Positions 1 to 8,665 of a DNA stretch of 64,000 nucleotides are shown here, piece by piece. The stretch lies in the NCBI RefSeq assembly GCF_044502415.1, contig NZ_CP172402.1; one strand, given 5' to 3'. Under the pieces are notes generated by a model. The model was not told the DNA's origin, made no database searches, and worked only from the letters and a program-made list of their open reading frames with translations. A program made the translations under genes and the position numbers. How positions within the stretch are numbered: position 1 is the first letter of the stretch; each line of letters begins with the position of its first letter. This DNA is from Haloimpatiens lingqiaonensis. GTDB taxonomy: Bacteria > Bacillota > Clostridia > Clostridiales > Clostridiaceae.

Positions 1-1
1 T

Positions 2-37
2 GAAAGTAAAGCTAAAGAAATGGAAATAGAAAAGTAA
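2..37 (+). CDS. C-terminal end of a gene cut by the window edge
   Basis: An open frame enters from the left edge and ends at a TAA at 35-37, leaving eleven codons rich in Lys and Glu. A stem-loop follows. Too short to identify; it could be chance, but the position just before a hairpin fits a gene end. Confidence 0.4.
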   Translation, partial: ESKAKEMEIEK

Positions 38-50
38 TTATAAAAACGGG

Positions 51-118
51 GCTGTTGCACTAAGGATTTACATACAATATGTTGTAGTATGTATTCTTAA
101 TGCCACAGTCCTATTTTA
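51..118. terminator. Possible terminator stem-loop
   Basis: GGGCTGTTGCA near 54-64 can pair, with wobble pairs and one mismatch, with TGCCACAGTCC near 101-112, and a T-rich stretch follows. It would end the gene entering from the left. The long loop makes this weak. Confidence 0.35.
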
Positions 119-137
119 TAAGTTAATGAACTATATT

Positions 138-1370
138 TTAAAAAGCCCAGTTACCGTTTTTAAATACGTCTATTTTTTCACCATTTGAAGTTTCTCCAAT
201 GATGTCTAGCTCTTTTGAACCTATCATAAAGTCTACGTGAGTTAATGAAGTGTTAGCACCAGCTTTTTCTAAAGCTTCTTCATTCATTTCACTGCCGCCC
301 TCTAAGCAGCTAGGATATGCAGCACCTAAAGCTAGGTGACAAGAAGCATTTTCATCAAATAGAGTATTGAAGAATACTATGTTTGAGTTTGAAATAGGGG
401 AGTCGTAAGGAACTAAAGCCACTTCTCCTAAATAATGAGATCCCTCATCTGTTTCTATTAATTTTTTAAGGGTATCATAGCCTTCTTCAGCAGAGAAATC
501 TACTATTTTACCATCCTTAAAAGTTAGAGTAAAGTTGTCTATTAAGTTACCTGAGTAATTAAGAGGTTTTGTGCTTTTAACCACACCATTTACTCCAGTT
601 TTTAAAGGAAGAGTGAAAACTTCTTCTGTAGGCATATTGGCAACAAAATAAGTTTTGTCTCTATTGTATTCTCCGCCACCAGCCCATATATGGTTTTCAG
701 GTAGTTCAATAGTTAAATCGGTGTCTTTTGATTTGTAGTATAGTTTTTTGAATTTCTTATTATTTAAAAATTCTACTTTCTCATTTATATTTTTTAAATG
801 ATCATTCCATGCTTCTACAGGGTCATCCTTATCCACTCTAACTATATTGAATATATTTTCCCATAGTTTTTCTACAGCTGTATCTTCAGAAACTTCAGGG
901 AATACCTTTTTTGCCCAGCCCTTAGTAGGAACTGAAATTACACACCAAGCTACAAAGCTGTTCATCATGTACTCTCTATAGGCTTTAAGTGCATTAGATG
1001 CAGTTTTCATATATTCTGATATTCTAGCAGGATTTACATCTTTAAATAATTCAGGATCAGAAGCTGCTATAGAAAGAAATGCAGCGCCGCCCTTTGCTAA
1101 TTCTTCAAGTCCCTTTGCATCCCATTCAGGATATTCCTTAAAGGCTTCATCTGGTGCTTTTAAGTATTTTATGTGGGATAATTTTTCGTCATTCCATCTA
1201 ACGTTTACATTTTTAGCACCCTTATCATATGCACATTCTGCAATGAGTCTAACAAATTCAGCACATTCTATTGGAGCGTTTACTACTAAAGTTTGATCCT
1301 TTTGTATATTAACGCCAATTTCAACTGCTAATTTTGCATATTTTTTTAGTGTTTCTGTAAAATTGTCCAT
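138..1370 (-). CDS. M29 family metallo-aminopeptidase
   Basis: Predicted cytosolic metal-dependent aminopeptidase (AmpS/PepS/aminopeptidase T family) that removes N-terminal residues from peptides. The 410-residue length fits the family. Family motifs lie in the C-terminal half: GEVALVP (metal-binding Glu), CHLALGAAY (metal-binding His) and THVDFMIG (His-x-Asp pair). The open frame extends 29 codons further upstream, but the start at 1370 has AAAGGAGTG at ideal spacing, and the extension does not look like the family N-terminus (MDNFTETLKKYAKLAVEIG does). It appears to be a single-gene unit transcribed toward the left edge. Specificity cannot be read from sequence. Confidence 0.93.
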   Translation of the reverse strand: MDNFTETLKKYAKLAVEIGVNIQKDQTLVVNAPIECAEFVRLIAECAYDKGAKNVNVRWNDEKLSHIKYLKAPDEAFKEYPEWDAKGLEELAKGGAAFLSIAASDPELFKDVNPARISEYMKTASNALKAYREYMMNSFVAWCVISVPTKGWAKKVFPEVSEDTAVEKLWENIFNIVRVDKDDPVEAWNDHLKNINEKVEFLNNKKFKKLYYKSKDTDLTIELPENHIWAGGGEYNRDKTYFVANMPTEEVFTLPLKTGVNGVVKSTKPLNYSGNLIDNFTLTFKDGKIVDFSAEEGYDTLKKLIETDEGSHYLGEVALVPYDSPISNSNIVFFNTLFDENASCHLALGAAYPSCLEGGSEMNEEALEKAGANTSLTHVDFMIGSKELDIIGETSNGEKIDVFKNGNWAF

Positions 1371-1499
1371 TGTATCACTCCTTTTATATAAAGTATAAAT
1401 TAAATTCAGATGGACAAAAGATTCCATCTGAATTGTGTTTATCAATATTATATTCACTAAAAAATATATAAATCCTTTTTATTTTATAAAAAATTAGCT

Positions 1500-1952
1500 T
1501 TATTTATTCTTATAAAATTTAAAAAATATAAGTCCACCCAATATACCGCCTAAAGTATCTATAAAGACATCTCTAAATTGACCACTTCTTCCTGGTACAA
1601 AAAGTTGATGAAATTCATCGCTACAGGCATATAAAAATACAAAGAAAATTGCTATTTTAAGGCATTTTTTCTTGTTAAAATTGTATCTTAAAGCATTGAA
1701 TACAAGTATGCATAGTATGAAGTATTCTGTAAAATGCCCAGCCTTTCTTACAATAAAATTAGTAGCCTGTCCTAGGTAACTATTTAAATCTAACCCTATA
1801 TAATTAAAAATTTCTATGATAAGTCCACTTTTCCCATCCGATACATCAGCTGGGTCAGCAGAAAACATAAATATTACTATCATCCATAAAATTACTGCAG
1901 TATAACTTATTATTTTTTTGTATTTAATATTTTCCTTTTGATAATTTTTCAT
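1500..1952 (-). CDS. VanZ-like family membrane protein
   Basis: Small integral membrane protein of the VanZ-like family, named after the teicoplanin-resistance protein VanZ; the cellular role of most members is unknown. The 150 residues hold a first helix near 15-32, a central basic/aromatic stretch with RKAGHFTEYFIL, and the family signature DEFHQLFVPGRSGQFRDV followed by a glycine-rich last helix. It stands alone, divergent from the phosphodiesterase gene, with a 130-bp dispersed repeat just upstream. A second, diverged VanZ-like gene lies at about 51.5 kb. Family assignment is firm; no antibiotic-resistance role is implied. Confidence 0.85.
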   Translation of the reverse strand: MKNYQKENIKYKKIISYTAVILWMIVIFMFSADPADVSDGKSGLIIEIFNYIGLDLNSYLGQATNFIVRKAGHFTEYFILCILVFNALRYNFNKKKCLKIAIFFVFLYACSDEFHQLFVPGRSGQFRDVFIDTLGGILGGLIFFKFYKNK

Positions 1953-1981
1953 ATGGTTCTCCTAACACAATTAGATTTTAA

Positions 1982-2113
1982 TAAACAGAACTCTTAGCTT
2001 CAGATGGAGTTTTAACTCCAACAGAAGGTTAGAGATCGTTATCCAGGGACGTAGCTGCCGTTAACTGGCACTTTGTTAAAAGTGGGAGTGTTACGGCAGG
2101 TAGTCATCGGATA
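1982..2113 (-). repeat. 130-bp dispersed foldable repeat, copy A
   Basis: Inverted copy of the unit found at 12160-12289 and twice in tandem at 21341-21600. It reads TTATCCGATGACTACCTGCC on the minus strand. This is the most diverged full copy: the inner stem (CTCCCACTT with AAGTGCCAG here) has lost pairs. It sits between the divergent vanZ-like and yfcE genes. Confidence 0.85.
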
Positions 2114-2193
2114 AAACTACTTATTAGTATATACTACAAAGGAAAAAATTTCACCATCAATATTGGAGTATTAATTGTTTTAAAAATTAGTTT

Positions 2194-2223
2194 TTGTAAA
2201 TGTCCACGGTATTATGATATAAT
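2194..2223 (+). promoter_or_regulatory. Sigma-A-type promoter for yfcE
   Basis: TTGTAA at 2194-2199 and a perfect TATAAT at 2218-2223 are separated by 18 bp. Transcription would start near 2230, giving an 80-nt leader before the ATG at 2311. Confidence 0.6.
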
Positions 2224-2310
2224 TTCTCTATAATATGAGGCTTATGGGGGCAACCTCAGGTTAACTTCATAGCTTGAAAAACTTATGAAAGAATTGACGG
2301 AGGGAAAAAT

Positions 2311-2853
2311 ATGAAATTATTTTTTATATCAGATATACATGGCTCTAGTTATTATTTAAAAAAGGCTTTGGACATATTTGAAAAGGAGCAGTGTAATTAT
2401 CTCGTTATATTGGGAGATCAATTATACCATGGAGCTAGAAACCCACTGCCAAAGGATTACAACCCAAAAGAAGTAACAGAAATGCTAAATAGTCATAAGG
2501 ATAAGATAATAGCAGTAAGGGGAAATTGTGAAAGTGAAGTGGATCAAATGGTTATAAAATATCCTACTATGAGCGATTATAGCATAGTACTGTATGAAGG
2601 TAGAAGATTATTTTTAACTCATGGACATATATACAACAGAGACAATTTACCTAATTTATCCTCTGGAGATGCTATTATACATGGACATACTCATGTGCCA
2701 GTGGCAGAAAAGCAGGATAGTATATTTATAATAAATCTAGGTTCTATTACATTCCCTAAGGAAAATACTCCTCATTGTTATGGAATTCTTGAGAAAAATA
2801 CATTTACCATAAAGACATTGGAAGGCGAAGTTTACAAGGAAATAGAGTTATAA
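2311..2853 (+). CDS. yfcE: YfcE/MJ0936-type phosphodiesterase
   Basis: Calcineurin-like metallophosphoesterase of the YfcE/MJ0936 class, 180 residues, cytosolic. Binuclear metal-site motifs appear in family order: SDIHG at the N-terminus, LGDQLYHG near 35, RGNCE near 72, THGHIYN near 107 and HGHTHVP near 126. Homologues hydrolyse small phosphodiesters in vitro with Mn2+; the physiological substrate is unknown. Start ATG is preceded by GGAGGG. A separate promoter and a leader with two small hairpins precede it. The PAP2 gene follows in the same direction 60 bp downstream. Confidence 0.9.
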   Translation: MKLFFISDIHGSSYYLKKALDIFEKEQCNYLVILGDQLYHGARNPLPKDYNPKEVTEMLNSHKDKIIAVRGNCESEVDQMVIKYPTMSDYSIVLYEGRRLFLTHGHIYNRDNLPNLSSGDAIIHGHTHVPVAEKQDSIFIINLGSITFPKENTPHCYGILEKNTFTIKTLEGEVYKEIEL

Positions 2854-2912
2854 TAATTTCCCGGGAAGTAAAAACAATTAGAGACTAGGGATTAAAATAA
2901 GGGGGGGAGAGT

Positions 2913-3782
2913 TTGGAGATTATAAAGTTTTTACAGTCTTTTTCTAATCCAGTTTTGGATAAGATTTTTTCAGGTATAACCATGGCTGGAGAGGAATTTA
3001 TACCCATAATAATATTAATTATTATGTTTTGGTGCAAAGATAAAAAATACGGATACAAATTAGGTTTTGCATTGACCTTTAGTGTAGTATTTAATGGAGC
3101 AATAAAAGATATAGTGAAATCCCCAAGACCTATAGGAAGAGAAGGCATAAAGTCTTTAAGAACTAAAACAGCCACAGGCTATTCTTTCCCAAGTGGACAT
3201 ACTCAAAATATTACGGTTTTATTTTCATCTTTAATGATAGAATTTAAAAAGAAATGGCTTAATGTTTTAGGTGTAGTACTAATAGTATTAGTAGCTATAT
3301 CTAGGATGTATTTAGGTGTTCACTGGCCTAAGGATGTAGTAGGGGGTATAGTTTTTGGCATAATAAGTGTCTTAATTGGAAATTATATATTTGAAATAGA
3401 GGATATGAAAAAAAGAAATATTATTTTTATTTTTCTAATGATATTATCCTTAGTGGGAACTATATTTTTTAAAAGCCCTGACTACTATAAAGCTACTGGA
3501 GTATTTTTAGGATTTTTTATAGGATATTTTGTGGAAAGCAGCTATATTAAATTTAGCGTAAAAGCTACTACTTTTAAAAATGTAGCTAAGCTATTATTAG
3601 GCTTGGTGGGAGTTGTACTAATAAGGGTCTTTATGAAAAAAGTCCTTCCCTTAGGAAATTATGGTGACATACTAAGATATCTTGCCATAGGTTTTTGGTG
3701 CACGGCAGCAGCTCCATATTTATTTTTAAAACTTAACTTAGCAGAAAAAGAAGTTGATAATGAGATTAATGTAAATAATTAA
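2913..3782 (+). CDS. PAP2 superfamily membrane phosphatase
   Basis: Integral membrane lipid phosphatase of the type 2 phosphatidic acid phosphatase superfamily, 289 residues with several transmembrane helices. The three catalytic motifs are complete: K-x6-RP (KDIVKSPRP, near 68), PSGH (near 94) and S-R-x5-H-x3-D (SRMYLGVHWPKD, near 130). The active site should face outside the membrane. Possible substrates include phosphatidate, phosphatidylglycerol phosphate or undecaprenyl pyrophosphate; the sequence does not decide. Start is TTG at 2913, chosen because GGGGGGGAG lies at correct spacing and no ATG fits. Confidence 0.88.
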   Translation: MEIIKFLQSFSNPVLDKIFSGITMAGEEFIPIIILIIMFWCKDKKYGYKLGFALTFSVVFNGAIKDIVKSPRPIGREGIKSLRTKTATGYSFPSGHTQNITVLFSSLMIEFKKKWLNVLGVVLIVLVAISRMYLGVHWPKDVVGGIVFGIISVLIGNYIFEIEDMKKRNIIFIFLMILSLVGTIFFKSPDYYKATGVFLGFFIGYFVESSYIKFSVKATTFKNVAKLLLGLVGVVLIRVFMKKVLPLGNYGDILRYLAIGFWCTAAAPYLFLKLNLAEKEVDNEINVNN

Positions 3783-3860
3783 GAAATAGGACAAAAGTTA
3801 TAAGAGATATTGCATTAAGAAATTAAAATAGATTTTATAGAATAGGAAAGAGGATTGAAG

Positions 3861-4748
3861 ATGGCGGAATTTCAGGATTTATCTAATTATACCCTTGAAG
3901 AAAAGGAAGAATTAATATTAAATAAATATAAAAAACAATTGGGATTTGCAGGTAAGAAGCATGGAGTTATAAAAAAAATAAGCAGTATTAATAACAATAG
4001 CAAACCTAACCCAGAAAGACTTTGTGTGGTTGAGGGGATATGGGGAGTTTCTATGCTTTTACAGCATAACATACGTATAAAATATCTTTTAGTATGTCCA
4101 GAAGACATATACACCATAGAAGCCCAGAGATTGATGGATCAGTGTATAAATATAGCTGAGAACTCTTTTATGGTGTCTAAAAAAGTTTTTGAAACCATAA
4201 GTGAAATGGGTAACGCCCAAGGACTTTTATGTGTGGGATATATGAATAATTATACCTTCCAGGACATACCTTTAAATAAAAATAATGTGGTAGTAATTTT
4301 AGATGGATTAGAGATTCCAGGAAATGTAGGAACCATACTTAGAAGTTCTGATGCCACAAAAATAGATGCTGTAATTATAAATAATAGAAAAACCAGATTA
4401 AATCATCCAAAATTAATAAGAAGCAGTATGGGAGCTTGTTTTAGTGTGCCAATTATAGATAGCGATTTTGAAGAAACAAATAACTGGCTTCGTGAAAATG
4501 GATTTAAACCTATTTTGACAGATACAGATGCTAAAAATCAATATTTTGAATTAGATTACAGCGGAAGAATTGCCATTGTAGTAGGTAGTGAAAGATATGG
4601 TATATCTGAAGGCTGGTATAAGGAAGATTATAGCGGTATTGCAATTCCAATGCTAGGGGATTGTGACTCCTTAAATGTTGGTATTGCCACAACTATAGTA
4701 TTATATGAAGCTGCACTAAAAAATAAGGGACTATTAGTTAGAAAATAA
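3861..4748 (+). CDS. TrmH/SpoU family RNA 2'-O-methyltransferase
   Basis: SPOUT-class methylase expected to use S-adenosylmethionine to 2'-O-methylate a nucleotide of rRNA or tRNA. The C-terminal half carries the three SpoU motifs of the knotted fold: DGLEIPGNVGTILRSSDA, VVGSERYGIS, and IPMLGDCDSLNVGIATTIVL. The N-terminal part is the short substrate-binding domain seen in 23S rRNA methylases. The ATG at 3861 has AAGAGG seven bases upstream; an in-frame TTG six bases earlier is too close to that site. Target nucleotide is unknown. Confidence 0.9.
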   Translation: MAEFQDLSNYTLEEKEELILNKYKKQLGFAGKKHGVIKKISSINNNSKPNPERLCVVEGIWGVSMLLQHNIRIKYLLVCPEDIYTIEAQRLMDQCINIAENSFMVSKKVFETISEMGNAQGLLCVGYMNNYTFQDIPLNKNNVVVILDGLEIPGNVGTILRSSDATKIDAVIINNRKTRLNHPKLIRSSMGACFSVPIIDSDFEETNNWLRENGFKPILTDTDAKNQYFELDYSGRIAIVVGSERYGISEGWYKEDYSGIAIPMLGDCDSLNVGIATTIVLYEAALKNKGLLVRK

Positions 4749-4887
4749 CATATAGTCACAAAAAAACTGAACGTGATGTGGTTCCTAATAGTGAAGCATT
4801 AGGTTAGAAAATAATATAGAGTTACAAAAAACATAAGTATCACCAATTACTATGACTATACTACAAAATAACTAACCGTTACTTTCA

Positions 4888-4937
4888 AATAAAGGATTAT
4901 TAGTTAGATTTATTTTCTAACTAATAATCCTTTATTT
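4888..4937. terminator. Bidirectional terminator
   Basis: Near-perfect stem: AATAAAGGATTATTAGTTAG pairs with CTAACTAATAATCCTTTATT around a short AT loop. It lies between the convergent SpoU methylase and the membrane protein at 4983-5498 and can serve both. Part of the arm repeats the 3' end of the methylase gene (GGACTATTAGTTAGAAAATA). Confidence 0.8.
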
Positions 4938-4982
4938 AATTATGTTTTAATAATTCTTGCCAGTGATTTTTTTAATTTTTTA

Positions 4983-5498
4983 TTAGCTCTTAAATAATTC
5001 ACATTTAGGAGGAGTAAAGGTAAATATAGCAAATAAAATTACAAGTATAAGAATAAATACTATAGATAACTTTTCTAGTAGCGGAAAGGATTTTTCTAAG
5101 TTCATTAATTTATAGCTTACTATTGCACAGACAATACATCCTATAATATAAGTGGATATATCTATAAATAAAATCGGATGGTTTGTAAATGCTGTATAAG
5201 TATAAAATATTATTATTATCATAAGTTCAAGACATAAAATCCCCACAGCTTTTCCAAGCCAATAATTATTCACGTAATTTTTTACTATGGGATATTCTAT
5301 TAAAGAAAATATAAGTAAAGAAAATAAACCTAATTTTAGATGTTCCCATACACTTTCATTTACTGGGCTAAATAATCCAACTATAGGACTTTGTCCTGAC
5401 CACTCATAGGTAAAATGAAGTAAGGAACCAACTACTATCATGAAAATAGCCCCTATGATACTAAGCCATAGTAGTATATTTTTTACATCTTTAATCAT
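4983..5498 (-). CDS. Membrane protein of unknown function with NESVWEHLK motif
   Basis: 171-residue polytopic membrane protein with about five helices: 8-28, 52-72, 83-105, 110-132 and 142-164. The stretch SPVNESVWEHLKLG between helices one and two is characteristic of a conserved clostridial membrane family (I recall it as DUF6512; not verifiable here). Conserved Asn/Glu/His/Lys at a membrane boundary could be functional, but no activity is known. Start ATG has AAAGGAGG upstream. Monocistronic. Confidence 0.75.
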   Translation of the reverse strand: MIKDVKNILLWLSIIGAIFMIVVGSLLHFTYEWSGQSPIVGLFSPVNESVWEHLKLGLFSLLIFSLIEYPIVKNYVNNYWLGKAVGILCLELMIIIIFYTYTAFTNHPILFIDISTYIIGCIVCAIVSYKLMNLEKSFPLLEKLSIVFILILVILFAIFTFTPPKCELFKS

Positions 5499-5727
5499 TT
5501 CTTAAAACCTCCTTTGAGAAAAGTGTATTAAATATATCATACTAAAATACCATAAAATTATAATATAGCTGTAAAATTAATAAAGAATATATTTTACTTC
5601 ATATCCTTTGGTATATGCACTAAAATATATAGGTTAAAAGATTTTTGATTGATAATTGTCAACAAGTAACCATTATGAATTTCCATGAATATAATGAGTT
5701 TATAATAATATACTGGGGATGTTTTGC

Positions 5728-6469
5728 ATGTTAATTGCTGATGCAGTGTTTGAGGGGGAGGAATAAAAGCCATTGGCTTTGTGGGTGCTTTATGCTGCTT
5801 AGAAAGAAAAGGATATAAATGGAATAGAGTGGCTGGAACTTCAGCTGGAGCAATGATTGCATCTATGGTAGCAGTAGGATACAAAGGGCAAGAAATGAAA
5901 AGCATAATTCAAAATATTAACTATAAGGATTTTCAAGATAATAAAGCATCTAAAATTAAAATTGTAAATATGTTTAAATTTTTTAAGGATAAAGGAGCAT
6001 ATAGTGGAGAGCCTATTGAAAAATATGTATACAATTTATTGAAATCTAAAGGGAAAACAAAGTTTAAGGATATATGGACAGACTCAGGTTCAAAGCTAAA
6101 AATTGTAGCGGCAGATATTACTAATAATGATATGCTGATACTTCCAGATGATTTGGTTAAATACAACATAAATCCAAAGGAATTTGAAATAGCAAGGGCT
6201 GTGAGAATGAGCATTGGAATTCCTTTTTTCTTTAAACCTGTAAAGCTTAAATATGAGACCAAAGTGATAAGGATTTGGTAAGAACTATATCTATTCCTAC
6301 TTTAGGAGTAAAAACTACAGAATTTAATTTAAGCAAGGAAAAAAATCAGCAGTTATTTGATTCTGGATATGTTGCAGCAGAAAAATTTATAGGTAGATGG
6401 GATTTTAATAGATATGTAAGAGTTTATAGAAAATGCCCGAAAACCTCCGTTGTTTATCTCAGAGGATGA
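5728..6469 (+). pseudogene. Decayed patatin-like phospholipase
   Basis: Remnant of a RssA-type patatin lipid acyl hydrolase. The ATG at 5728 begins MLIADAVFEG, but the G tract at 5754-5758 has five bases where six are needed to read the oxyanion-hole motif EGGGIKAIGFVGAL, so the frame stops at 5766. The main part (from about 5770) keeps the nucleophile motif GTSAG. After FFFKPVKLKYE the expected region with the catalytic Asp-Gly pair is missing, and the C-terminal piece (VRTISIPTLGVKTTEFNLS, from about 6275) continues in another frame. At least two lesions make this a pseudogene. Confidence 0.85.
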
Positions 6470-6566
6470 AAGGGCAGTATTACCTGTTCAATAAGTTCAT
6501 AGCCATAATTATCACGTATAATATGAATAAATGATTAATTTAAAATTTCATGATTAGTGGAATATA

Positions 6567-6605
6567 GGGACGGTTATAAAATTGATAAAATTAATGAACC
6601 GTCCC
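6567..6605. repeat. GGGACGGTT palindrome (REP-like)
   Basis: GGGACGGTT and AACCGTCCC form the arms of an imperfect palindrome with the AT-rich core TTATAAAATT / AAAATTAATG. A longer perfect relative lies at 18797-18853. Elements with GGGGACGGTTC arms are, to my knowledge, typical of REP sequences mobilised by Y1 transposases in clostridia. Confidence 0.65.
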
Positions 6606-6777
6606 TGGCTTGTTTACTTTATAGATGCTGTACACTTATGTTATATATATAAAATTATTCACAATGGTGAATATAAATTGCAGTATTTGTGGATTGCATG
6701 GTAATATATACATATATAGCTTTAATAATCTTTAGCAAAATAAAAATGACCTATAAGTATATTTCTGGAGGTGCATT

Positions 6778-7200
6778 ATGGTAAAAATAAATTTTCACCA
6801 GTTGGGAAAAGTAGATAATGATAAACTTCTATATGCTGTAATAGCTGCAAGATATAATGGGCAGTGGATATTTGTTAAACATAAAGAAAGGGATACTTGG
6901 GAAATTCCAGGTGGACATAGAGAAATTGATGAAAATATAAATGATGCTGCTGCTAGGGAATTGTTTGAGGAAACTGGAGCAAAGGAGTTCATAGTAAGAC
7001 CTATTTGCATTTACTCAGTGGAAAAGGGAGATATAGAATCCTATGGACAGCTATTTTATGCAGAAGTTGAAACATTAGATAATTTGCCAGATTACGAAAT
7101 AGGAGAAATAGAATTTTTTAATGATATGCCTAAAAACTTAACATATCCATTAATTCAACCACATTTATTTAAAAAAGTTTCAACTATATTAAAACACTAA
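6778..7200 (+). CDS. Nudix hydrolase
   Basis: 140-residue Nudix hydrolase, cytosolic, predicted to cleave a nucleoside diphosphate linked to another moiety. The Nudix box is complete: it starts at GGHREIDEN near 43 and ends at RELFEETGA near 66, matching G-x5-E-x7-RE-U-x-EE-x-G-U. The box lies centrally in a single domain, as usual. Substrate cannot be predicted. Start ATG has TGGAGG upstream. It stands alone. Confidence 0.92.
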   Translation: MVKINFHQLGKVDNDKLLYAVIAARYNGQWIFVKHKERDTWEIPGGHREIDENINDAAARELFEETGAKEFIVRPICIYSVEKGDIESYGQLFYAEVETLDNLPDYEIGEIEFFNDMPKNLTYPLIQPHLFKKVSTILKH

Positions 7201-7456
7201 TTTACATAAGTAAAACTCAAAGTTAATAACACAATATTTATCAACTGAATTTTTTATACGAAGTCCGTACCATTGTGGTGGGGGAGATTCACATATAAAG
7301 TGTTTGTGATTTTAAAGTGCTAAAATTGGGTCAATGGTCAACAGCGAATTTTGATATTATAGGGGAAATAAATCACCACACAAAAACAGGGGTATGTTAA
7401 TGGTTAACATCGAATCTTGATATTAAAATAATCAATACAAGAAAGGATAAGAGAAA

Positions 7457-7675
7457 ATGAGTGGAAATAACATAAGCCCAGAAATCATGGATAAACTTAC
7501 AAAGGTTTGCTTATGTAAGGCTATATCTAGAGCTACCATTAAAAAAGCGGTAGAAAACGGAGCAAGCACTGTGGAAGAAGTCAAGAAAGCAACAGGAGCT
7601 ACTACAGGGGGATGTGGGGGAAAGAGATGTACACCTAAAATTCAACAAATTATAGATGAATACAAGAATAAATAG
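7457..7675 (+). CDS. BFD-like [2Fe-2S]-binding protein
   Basis: 72-residue protein with the BFD-like fold named for bacterioferritin-associated ferredoxin. The four cluster cysteines are arranged as C-x-C (VCLCKAISRATIKKAVENGA, near 18-20) and C-x4-C (TGGCGGKRCTP, near 53-58). It probably acts in electron transfer or Fe-S handling. The start ATG follows AAGGATAAGAG. It is monocistronic, closed by a strong terminator at 7683. Two direct repeats lie in the upstream region (7329-7427). Confidence 0.88.
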   Translation: MSGNNISPEIMDKLTKVCLCKAISRATIKKAVENGASTVEEVKKATGATTGGCGGKRCTPKIQQIIDEYKNK

Positions 7676-7682
7676 AAAATAA

Positions 7683-7725
7683 AAGAGGGCTATTGCACTA
7701 AATTCTTTAATGCAATAGCCCTCTT
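7683..7725 (+). terminator. Rho-independent terminator
   Basis: AAGAGGGCTATTGCA pairs perfectly with TGCAATAGCCCTCTT around a short loop, followed by GTTT. It ends the BFD-like gene. Confidence 0.85.
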
Positions 7726-7901
7726 GTTTATAAAATAAAAAACGAAAATCAGAGTAAATATAAAAGGATGATGTAATTATCAATTAATAAATATGAATTA
7801 AAATGAATTTGCATAAAATAATAACCATAAATCAACATATATATAAATTAAGAAAATATTATAAAAAAATAATTTAGCAGTTTATTATATGGAGGATTTA
7901 T

Positions 7902-7979
7902 ATGAGTAATAAAATAATTAGGGGCGGTTTTCAAAGGGATTTAGTGGAGCTAATATGGGGAAAAGATGCTGAAGATTAA
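7902..7979 (+). CDS. Small ORF (25 codons) ahead of the SHOCT-like C-terminal gene
   Basis: ATG preceded by a strong TGGAGGATTTAT; encodes a 25-residue peptide (MSNKIIRGGFQRDLVELIWG...) and overlaps the next gene's start by 14 bp. It could be a coupled leader peptide, or the displaced N-terminus of the next gene after a frame change. Not recognised as a family. Confidence 0.35.
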   Translation: MSNKIIRGGFQRDLVELIWGKDAED

Positions 7980-8229
7980 TATTTTATCTAATAAAGGAGA
8001 TAAAATAAATATAGTACTTCCTATAAAAGTAGCTAAAATTATATTTAAATGTAAAGATGAAAATACTAAATTAAATAATTCAAGTTATCTAGACATAGGA
8101 AAATCAAAAGATATAGATTCAAAAACCGTAAATAAAATTATTATAGCAGCAATAAAAAAAGGTACTGTAGGCAAGATAATTGATTTAAAAAGTCACCAAG
8201 AAGATATTATTGAGATAAAGATAGAATAG
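7966..8229 (+). CDS. Small SHOCT-like/YvlB-type C-terminal domain protein
   Basis: 87 residues. The pattern INILSNKGDKINIVLPIKVA at the start and KGTVGKIIDLKSH...IEIKIE at the end resembles the C-terminal domain of YvlB/SHOCT-like proteins (conserved KVNIxIPL strand, later G-x-I-V-D-V-x strand). The usual N-terminal helical segment is absent, so this is either a minimal version or a truncated gene. Start ATG overlaps the small ORF ahead. A related gene follows at 8280. Function unknown. Confidence 0.6.
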   Translation: MLKINILSNKGDKINIVLPIKVAKIIFKCKDENTKLNNSSYLDIGKSKDIDSKTVNKIIIAAIKKGTVGKIIDLKSHQEDIIEIKIE

Positions 8230-8279
8230 GCGTACCCACTAGTGCATAGATAGAGTAATTTCATGGAGGATGGTATAAA

Positions 8280-8585
8280 ATGAAGGTTTATGTAAAAAAT
8301 AGCCAGGGTAAGGAAAATACAATAAATATACCTTTATGGATTTTGGGTATTATAAGTGGTGATTATATTGCTAAGTTTATAAACACCAATGTTGAAAAAA
8401 ATAAAGATACAGATAATGAGTACTCAGAAAATAATCTAGAAGGAGCCATGGAAAAATTAGAATTTATTCAGTACATGGATAAAAAGCAATTAAAGAAATG
8501 TATAAGTATTTTAAGTGAATATGAGGGACTAAAAGTTATTGAAGCTGAAAGTAGTGAAGGAACTTATGTTAAGGTAGTTATTTGA
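8280..8585 (+). CDS. Hypothetical protein related to the preceding small gene
   Basis: 101 residues with the same layout as the gene at 7966: a first strand pair KVYVKNSQGKENTINIPLWI, an acidic linker, a helix (MDKKQLKKCISILSEYEG) and a terminal strand pair VIEAESSEGTYVKVVI. ATG follows TGGAGGATGGT. The two are separated by 50 bp and probably cotranscribed, ending at the hairpin near 8666. No catalytic motif seen. Confidence 0.6.
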   Translation: MKVYVKNSQGKENTINIPLWILGIISGDYIAKFINTNVEKNKDTDNEYSENNLEGAMEKLEFIQYMDKKQLKKCISILSEYEGLKVIEAESSEGTYVKVVI

Positions 8586-8665
8586 ATAAGTCACTTGAAT
8601 TTATAGTTTTAGAAAATGGTCAAAAGCTCGTTGCTTGTTTCGCGGGTACTTTATGAGTTCAACAT

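Noticed and set aside
1500..1952. Glycopeptide resistance gene vanZ
   Set aside because: Only the widespread VanZ-like family is supported; there are no van operon neighbours.
2230..2300. Known riboswitch in the yfcE leader
   Set aside because: Neither c-di-GMP, preQ1 nor SAM consensus could be matched; only two small hairpins are seen.
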